The position numbers and the translations under genes were made by a program. Positions 63,915 through 64,000 of a stretch of DNA of 64,000 bases are shown in pieces. The DNA is from Providencia alcalifaciens. Its GTDB lineage: Bacteria > Pseudomonadota > Gammaproteobacteria > Enterobacterales > Enterobacteriaceae. The first letter of the stretch is position 1. Each line of letters begins with the position of its first letter. The notes under the pieces were generated by a model that did no database searches, was not told the origin of the DNA, and saw only the letters and a program-made list of their open reading frames with translations. The stretch spans positions 951,353 through 1,015,352 of the forward strand of contig JAOQNJ010000001.1 of the NCBI GenBank assembly GCA_025961275.1, read 5' to 3'.

Positions 63915-64000
63915 ATGTCTACGTATGATAGGTTACTAGAACTTGCCGGTACACTCATTGAAAAAAATGGTTTTGAAGGATTCAGCTATTCTGACCTAGC
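63915..64000 (+). CDS. TetR-family regulator, N-terminus only (runs off the window)
   Basis: Twenty-eight codons are visible: MSTYDRLLELAGTLIEKNGF and then EGFSYSDLA. This is the start of the TetR HTH domain (helix 1 with LIEKNGFEGFSYSDLA leading into helix 2). GGA lies 9 nt before the ATG. It is divergent from the DUF417 gene, with the palindrome between them. Confidence 0.8.
   Translation, partial: MSTYDRLLELAGTLIEKNGFEGFSYSDL

Overview
The window reads as chromosomal DNA of an enterobacterium of the Morganellaceae, most likely Providencia. It is AT-rich. Housekeeping proteins are close to their E. coli counterparts, and the local gene orders are enterobacterial: ruvC-ruvA-ruvB, yebC-nudB-aspS, cmoA-cmoB, cutC/yecM/argS, rimJ/mdtH/yceB, hemA-prfA-prmC-sirB1-kdsA, lolB-ispE-prs and pth-ychF. 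The species call is an inference from similarity recalled from memory; no search was run.

Layout. 1-13.9 kb: the tail of znuB, the Holliday-junction genes ruvC and ruvAB with a LexA box between them, an unrecognised exported protein, yebC-nudB-aspS, a Nudix hydrolase, yecN, the tRNA wobble-modification pair cmoAB, cutC, yecM and argS. 13.9-17.5 kb: a scar in which a truncated tauA and a truncated hcp (type VI secretion) face each other across a 1214-bp IS3-family element whose own transposase is frameshifted. 17.5-25.6 kb: murJ, an HxlR regulator with a divergent flavin oxidoreductase, rimJ, mdtH, yceB, ycdY, ghrA and tRNA-Ser(GGA). 25.8-35.1 kb: an aldehyde dehydrogenase, an MFS exporter with a LysR regulator, then a ynbA-ynbC-ynbD-like lipid cassette that ends in an extra small membrane protein. 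35.3-49.9 kb: dauA, yhcC and a conserved block for LPS, translation release, haem and PRPP (kdsA, sirB1, prmC, prfA, hemA, lolB, ispE, prs, ychH, pth, ychF). 50.5-53.8 kb: a decaying molybdenum aldehyde oxidoreductase operon. Its cytochrome c gene is intact, its large subunit has a big internal deletion, and its 2Fe-2S subunit has a one-base frameshift. 54.4-62.4 kb: a Gfo/Idh/MocA dehydrogenase and a reduced glycogen operon in which glgX, glgC and glgP are intact, glgA survives as two fused scraps and glgB is absent. 62.5-64 kb: a Met-rich secreted repeat protein, a DUF417 (RclC-like) membrane protein, a perfect 11-bp palindrome resembling a TetR operator, and the start of a TetR-family gene.

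How the genes work together. The core genes form ordinary operons, many with 1-8 nt overlaps. The accessory regions show reductive evolution at three separate loci: taurine uptake with Hcp, the IorAB-type dehydrogenase, and glycogen synthesis. The most plausible little-studied system is the ynb-like cassette at 30.75-35.07 kb, which combines a CDP-alcohol transferase, a hydrolase-methyltransferase fusion and a PAP2-like plus dual-specificity phosphatase fusion with a new membrane partner. The DUF417/Met-rich/TetR group at the right edge may be an oxidant-response module. A gene-free stretch between prs and ychH (46.5-47.46 kb) carries a strong promoter, a possible 20-codon ORF and an orphan terminator, so it may encode a small RNA or small protein.
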